64,000 nucleotides of DNA from contig OU342633.1 in the NCBI GenBank assembly GCA_910589415.1, positions 19,444,858 through 19,508,857 on the forward strand, in the 5' to 3' direction. Each line of letters starts with the position of its first letter. Within the stretch, counting starts at the first letter, position 1. Shown piece after piece: positions 58,550-64,000 of the stretch. Under the pieces are notes generated by a model. The model was not told the DNA's origin. It saw only the letters and a list, made by a program, of their open reading frames with translations, and made no database searches. The stretch is from Malachius bipustulatus. Lineage: Eukaryota > Arthropoda > Insecta > Coleoptera > Melyridae. Both the position numbers and the translations under genes were made by a program.

Positions 58550-60004
58550 TTAAATTGCAACTGCAAATACAGGATCACAATGGACATTATTTAAAATTAT
58601 TTTGGACTATACAGAATGTCCCATATGAGAGTGTCACATCAAGGTTATGTTTTCTTAAATGGAATGCTCCTATGTTATTGCATTTTTAATTAGATTGTCT
58701 GAGAAGAGAAAATGAGATTGGTTTTTACCGTTGGTATATTTAAATTCAGAAGTTTTTGAATTATAAACAAAGTGAAAAACGACTTTTTCGAAGCTCAAGG
58801 CCATGTACAACAAAAACGGCTCAAGATAGAGAAAACCGGATTACATGTCCCTATTTTAACTTTTTATGTACTATCCTATGGTAAAGAAACATTTGCACTT
58901 TGTTTGTTTTTATTACTTGGCGACGCGTGGAGAAATCTCAGATGAAAAAAAAATTTATCACCATCTATAAATATTTCATCTACATCATGGAATAAGTACC
59001 GGGTGGGCAGATAAGAATGCAAAGTGCTGTATCTCGGGAAATATTGATCCTACAGTTTCAAAATGAAAATTTTCCAGACATAAGTGACTATGCGAAATGC
59101 AATGAAAATATTTTCAAGATGGTCGCACTTCCGGAAATACCGGAAGTTGACACCTACTTCGTTATTTTAACGGGGACACCCTTTATATTATTGTATTTTT
59201 GAATTGCCTGGCAAAATCGAATACAGGTGGTTTTCACAATTGGAATTTTGGTTGAGCAGTTTATGAGTTATAAACAAGTGAAAATCGCAATTTTCAATTT
59301 TCAAAGCATCTCACATTGAAAACGGCTCAAGATATTTAAAAACGGCTTACATGTCCCTATCTTAACTTTTTACAAGGTATTCTATTATATAGTTTAGATT
59401 TTTCTACAGGGTGATGAAAAATCTGTTAATTTTCGTCACTCTGTATAAAAATTTAAACCACATGGTAGGATACCTTGTAAAAAGTTAAGATAGGGACATG
59501 TAAGCCGTTTTTAAATATCTTGAGCCGTTTTCAATGTGAGATGCTTTGAAAATTGAAAATTGCGATTTTCACTTGTTTATAACTCATAAACTACTCAACC
59601 AAAATTCCAATTGTGAAAACCACCTGTATTCGATTTTGCCAGGCAATTCAAAAATACAATAATATAAAGGGTGTTCCCGTTAAAATAACGAAGTAGGTGT
59701 CAACTTCCGGTATTTCCGGAAGTGCGACCATCTTGAAAATATTTTCATTGCATTTCGCATAGTCGCATATGTCTGGAAAATTTTCATTTTGAAACTGTAG
59801 GATCAATATTTCCCGAGATACAGCACTTTGCATTCTTATCTGCCCACCCGGTACATAAACAGTTAAAATAGGAACATGTAAGCCGTTTTTCTCTATCTTG
59901 GCCGCTTTCGTTGTACAGGGCCTTAAACTTGAAAAATTACGATTTTCACTTGTTTATAACACACAAACTTCTCAATTTAAACACCAACTGTAAAAGCCAA
60001 TCTT
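58550..60004. mobile_element. Fold-back element F, second copy, with G nested inside
   Basis: Contains ACAGGATCACAATGGACATT and the same CCATATGAGAGTGTCACATC block as the F copy at 49968-51679. The left terminus is missing and the right arm stops at 60004, where the CCCAAGCAACAC element begins. Element G sits exactly inside it at 58997-59853. Confidence 0.7.
58997..59853. mobile_element. Fold-back element, family G
   Basis: Ends TACCGGGTGGGCAGATAAG and CTTATCTGCCCACCCGGTA; arms of about 400 bp around a centre near 59425. A 61-residue frame appears in both arms (59017 on plus, 59648 on minus) with one residue changed; that is a mirror effect, not evidence of a gene. It shares CTTCCGGAAATACCGGAAG and the core with G2. 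Inserted in F at a GTAC site. Confidence 0.88.
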
Positions 60005-60005
60005 A

Positions 60006-61540
60006 CCCAAGCAACACCCCATAGTCTAATTGACGTCTTATAGTCCATCACGTCTAAATCGCGTTTCGGTCTAGTCGTCGATTAGTAATAGATATGTTTT
60101 AGATGCCACCATAATCACATCTACCTGGTACACATTTATTAGATGTATTTTTTACATATACTTTTAGATGAACAAATAGCAACAAATCATTATACATAAG
60201 AGTTATTTGTTTTCTCTGATGAAACACAACAAAATATGTGTATTTCATATGAAACTTCTCTCAATTTAATTAGATTGAAATATGGTAGATCAATCGGTAT
60301 CTAATAGACATATCTTAGATGTTCCCATTATTACGTCTACGGCTATACATTTAATAGATGCATTTTGAAAAATAGCAACAAATCATTATACATAATGTTT
60401 ATTTGTTATGTCCGATGAAACACAACAAAATATGTGGATTTTATATGAAAATCTGTCAATTTGATTAAATTGAAATGTGGTAGATCTATCGGCATTAAAT
60501 AGACATATCTTAGATGTCCAGATTACTACGTCTACGTGTATACATTTTCTAGATGTATTTTGTAATTTTATTTTTGGATACACAAATAGCAACAAATTAT
60601 TATGCATATAAGAGTTTATTTGTCATATCCGATGAAACACAACAAAATATGAGTATTTTATACGAAAATTCCCTCAATTTAATTAAATTGAAATGTGGTA
60701 GATCGATCGACATATAATAGACATATCTTAGATGTCCGCATTACTACGTCTACAAGTATACATTTTCTAGATGTATTTTGTAATTTTATTTTTGGATATA
60801 CAAATGCAGCAACAAATTATTACGCATATAAGAGTTTATTTGTCGTATCCGATGAAACACAACAAAATATGTGTATTTTATATGAAAATTACCTCAATTT
60901 AAATAAATTGAAATGTGGTAGATGGATCGACATATAATAGACACATCTTAGATGTCGACATTATTACGTCTACGAGTATACATTTTCTAGATGTATTTTG
61001 TAATTTTATTTTTGGATATACAAAACAGCAACAAATTATTATGCATATAAGAGTTTATTTGTTATATCCGATGAAATACTACAAAATATGTGTATTTTAT
61101 ATGAAAATTACTTCAATTTAATTAAATTGAAATGTGGTAGATCGATCGACGTATAATAGACATATCTTAGATGTCCACATTACTACGTCTACGAGTATAC
61201 ATTTTCTAGATGTATTTTGTAATTTTATGTTTTGATATACAAAGCAGCAACAAATTATTACGCATATAAGAGTTTATTTGTTATATCCGATGAAACACAA
61301 CCAAATATGTGTATTTTAAATGAAAATTACCTCAATTTAATTAAATTGAAATGTTGTAGATTAATCGTATCTCATAGACATATCTTAGATGTCAGCATTA
61401 TTACATCTATAGAGGTATACATTTACTAGACGTATTTAGTATGTATATACTTTTTGATAAACAAAATATCAATAACTCATCACACATAAGTTATTTATTG
61501 TTATGGCCGATGAAACATAACAAAATATGTGATTTATAAG
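60006..61540. repeat. CCCAAGCAACAC element with about seven tandem units
   Basis: Begins CCCAAGCAACACCCCATAG, like the GACGTC-rich element at 25089. From about 60080 a unit of roughly 195-220 bp repeats: the word ATAGACATATCTTAGATGTC or a variant occurs at about 60088, 60304, 60499, 60717, 60937, 61156 and 61374. Each unit also has ACGTCTACG, ACATTTTCTAGATGTATTTT and GATGAAACACAACAAAATATG. Units three to six are the most alike. Frames of 60-80 residues recur in the units but differ in frame and length. Satellite-like expansion within an element is the likely origin. Confidence 0.85.
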
Positions 61541-61544
61541 AGTT

Positions 61545-62290
61545 TTCATAGTCGACTTTTGTTTTTCTTATGGCCGTCATATTATTGAATATGACTTGAA
61601 TATACATTCAAGAATTAAGGAAACCAAAAATCTATCACATTAAAAAAAATTCTTCAAAATTTTATTATTTTTATAAGAAAATTATTTCAACGAATGACGT
61701 CGATAAGACATCGCGACGTGACATTGCTTATCTTATATTGTTTTATGACATTCTATTAAAGAATGGTTATTTTTTCGTTCGAAAAAATAAGAATAAAAGT
61801 TTGAATAAATTTTATATTTGAATGATAGATTTTTTGTTTCCTTGATTTTTATAATGCCAAATGCGACACGAAAAAACAATATGGCGGCTATAAGAAAAAC
61901 AAAAGTCGACTACGAGAACTCTGAGATCTGGTCTGGAAAATTTTTGAAATGTCAAAATGGATACCTTTTTGAGAATATAACCCCTGGGGTTATATTTTGG
62001 AACATGTCATTGGTTTAAAATTCGTAGCGTTCGTAGGCTTTGAGCATTAGACCAATCAGCTGTCAGAAAATTCAAAATATAACCCCAGAGTTATATTTTG
62101 AAGTTTGATGAATACGGACATTAGTGTATAAGTATAGTATAAGCGACTACCTGTGTAAGCCTGCAAAAATTATTTATTTATTTTCAATATTGAAAAAGAT
62201 GTGGCTAAAAGGCTAAAATAAAAAATCACGATTTTTGAGTTTTTTTCCGGATTTTTCAGCAACGACTGAAGGTATCCTAATTTTTTTTTT
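61545..62290. mobile_element. H-related fold-back element with inner hairpins
   Basis: GAGTTTTCATAGTCGACTTTTG with TTTTTCTTATGGCCG (61550-61585) is inverted at 61880-61925 (CGGCTATAAGAAAAACAAAAGTC). Blocks after 62150 (TGTAAGCCTGCAAAAATTATTT) match the H family. Near 61975-62104 a separate small insertion carries two palindromes built on ATAACCCC/GGGGTTAT and ATATAACCCCAGAGTTATAT. Confidence 0.55.
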
Positions 62291-64000
62291 AAGATTCTTA
62301 TCAAGCATCAAATTATGCAGCTTATCTAATTTAACTATATCTCTCACTCATAACTATCCTATCTCCTATCATCTCACAATTCACACGGTTTCCGAGATCT
62401 CCATGTACCACCTGTTATCTCGGACACCTGTATAATATTTAGTGAATATTATATGGTTTTTTTTACCAAAGTGATATCTACTATCCAACACTAGAATCGT
62501 ATTACACCTAAAGGAACTGAAAAGGGTAAAGAAATCAATAGATAGGTACAAATAATAAAACATAAGATACCTATATGTACCCACCTATAAAACAATTATT
62601 ATTATTATTATTTAAAAATCACATTTTTTTGCTCTTCCGTGTTATTTTTATAGAACTGAAAATGGAATGTCTCAGATCCAGATCAGAGAGGCAGCGCCAG
62701 AACAAAGAAGCGTCAACACATCTGGTCTACATTATATTATGGTCCAACAAAAGCTTTAATTGACAAATAAGTGAATGCATCTAGAAACAGGTATAATAGG
62801 GTAGGGTAGGAACTCTATAGGATTAGGAAGGAGGGAAGGAAGCACTGGATGCGTACAACACCACTAAAACCAGAACTGGAATTTATTACTTATTTCTTAT
62901 TTCATTTCATTTCTTTCTATGTTTTCTTCTGGGACTGAAGTCGTTCGCGTTGTGTTGTGTGTTATCATCAGTTATCACTTGTCATCAGTGTCGTGTTGTG
63001 TTAAAATCTGACCCAGGTAAGTTATTAGTTATTACTTTTACTTATATTATTTTTTAATCGTACCTATCTACATACCGCGGGCGGCTGACCATACTCCCTG
63101 TTCATAGGACATTGTCTATAATACGTCAAATCAAAATACTTTGACAATATTAGGTAACAATAATCATTAATTTTGTTAACATGTAAGCTATATTTCGTAT
63201 TATTAGGCGAAATGTCCTATGATACAGACGTTTTGTCGGCCACTCGGCAACAAACAAAAATATTGTATGCCTATTACTTACTCGGGTGAAGTTATAATGA
63301 CGAAAAGTTTTGATTTAACCACGAAAGGCAGTTTTCATAGCTCAAAATCAAAAATTATTACAACACCTGAGTATCCGGATTCTGAATTTCAAAAAATCAC
63401 GGTGGCCGTTCTGGGCCCAGAAATGTTTTCATACGATGTAGAGAGATCAAATCTATCACGCCTTTAGTGAAAACTCGCCATGTCCGGGCCAATAATAACG
63501 GTCAATTTTCGGTAATTTTCGATTTTGGGCTATACCCTATACAAACTGCCTTTCGTGCATCGGTTCGGTTTTTATTTTTTCATACGACGGATAAAGAGCA
63601 ACACTATCACTCCCTTGTGAAAACTTGTTTTTTCCGGGCCCCGAATTAATTTTGTAAATTCACATTTCCAGTTTAAAAACTATCTTGAACTGGAAGAACT
63701 GCCCATTATACTCATAAGTTGCTAGGATTTTTTTGCGTTAAAATATTCTCACCTGACTTCATGAAGTGGCATTCCATTGTAGTTCAAGAAACAATATCAA
63801 ATTAGGTAATAAAATTATCATCTTACCCGAGCCGGATGTTTAGCCACTCGCGTCGCTAACTTTTCGTGGTTAACTTCACCAGAGTACCTACTTATAAAAT
63901 ATATTTTTTTTTAAACTGAAAATGTTTATTTAGTACTCATTTATAAATATAACGTTTAATTAAAAAATAATATAACAAGTAGGTATACGTTTTTGATTTT
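62291..64000. other. Window end without a supported gene
   Basis: A possible untranslated first exon ends at 63016 with a strong donor (CAG|GTAAGT) after a GT-rich stretch; nothing downstream in the window confirms it. Between 63280 and 63885 there are rough inverted pairs (GGTGAAGTTATAATGACGAAAAG with CTTTTCGTGGTTAACTTCACC, and CACGAAAGGCAG with CTGCCTTTCGTG) and two spaced copies of a GTGAAAACT...CCGGGCC block, so an old element is likely. The 82-residue frame at 63219-63467 overlaps these repeats. Confidence 0.35.

Noticed and set aside
59017..59833. Two mirrored 61-residue frames (59017 plus, 59648 minus)
   Set aside because: They are the two arms of fold-back element G, so similarity is automatic and not evidence of a gene.
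60695..61429. Repeated 65-80 residue frames
   Set aside because: They arise from the tandem units at 60.08-61.54 kb; length and frame are not conserved between units.
60080..61540. CRISPR-like array
   Set aside because: Units are about 200 bp and wholly repetitive, without short repeats and unique spacers, and the window is eukaryotic.

Overview
This is a window of AT-rich eukaryotic nuclear DNA, almost certainly from an insect. The evidence is GT-AG introns of 40-100 bp next to much longer repeat-filled ones, a BEL/Pao retrotransposon remnant, an R2/R4-type non-LTR retrotransposon sitting in a TAA microsatellite, and a large crowd of fold-back (MITE-like) elements ending in TACAGGGTG-type repeats. 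A beetle is my best guess, but the order cannot be fixed by eye.

The first 22.3 kb is the genic part. A single-exon gene of unknown function (1531-2337, +) with two T-Y-x-x-D-[FY] motifs is followed by three anoctamin/TMEM16 genes in tandem on the + strand (2614-8159, 9786-13967, 14604-21202). I traced 15, 15 and 16 coding exons giving about 799, 830 and 871 residues. Exon phases, and in many cases exon lengths, are the same in all three, so the array arose by tandem duplication. The copies have diverged at the acidic residues expected to bind calcium. The second uses a GC-AG intron and the third lacks a canonical donor after exon 11. A tiny two-exon gene on the minus strand (22052-22280) encodes the DAPIT/USMG5 subunit of mitochondrial ATP synthase and lies tail to tail with the array.

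From 22.3 kb to the end I see no intact host gene. The region is a stack of transposable elements: a BEL/Pao pol fragment (24.9-28.1 kb) split by a 2.1 kb element whose ends are packed with GACGTC motifs; two inverted 1.5-1.6 kb copies of one element (28.3-29.9 and 30.9-32.5 kb); and two inverted copies, each about 9 kb, of a long element with GC-rich terminal repeats (K1 35.6-44.4 kb, K2 47.2-56.5 kb) plus a third truncated copy (56.5-58.5 kb).

K1, K2 and the later copies are loaded with nested insertions: a Dong-like non-LTR retrotransposon broken by two fold-back elements, and fold-back families called here S, T, M, R, H, F, J, L, G and G2. A tandem array of about seven units of 195-220 bp lies at 60.08-61.54 kb. 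Because many insertions can be compared with an empty copy or an open frame in the same window, target duplications and insertion order can be read directly. Several show a clean TA duplication. The most unusual pattern is that fold-back families with different ends share the same internal core.
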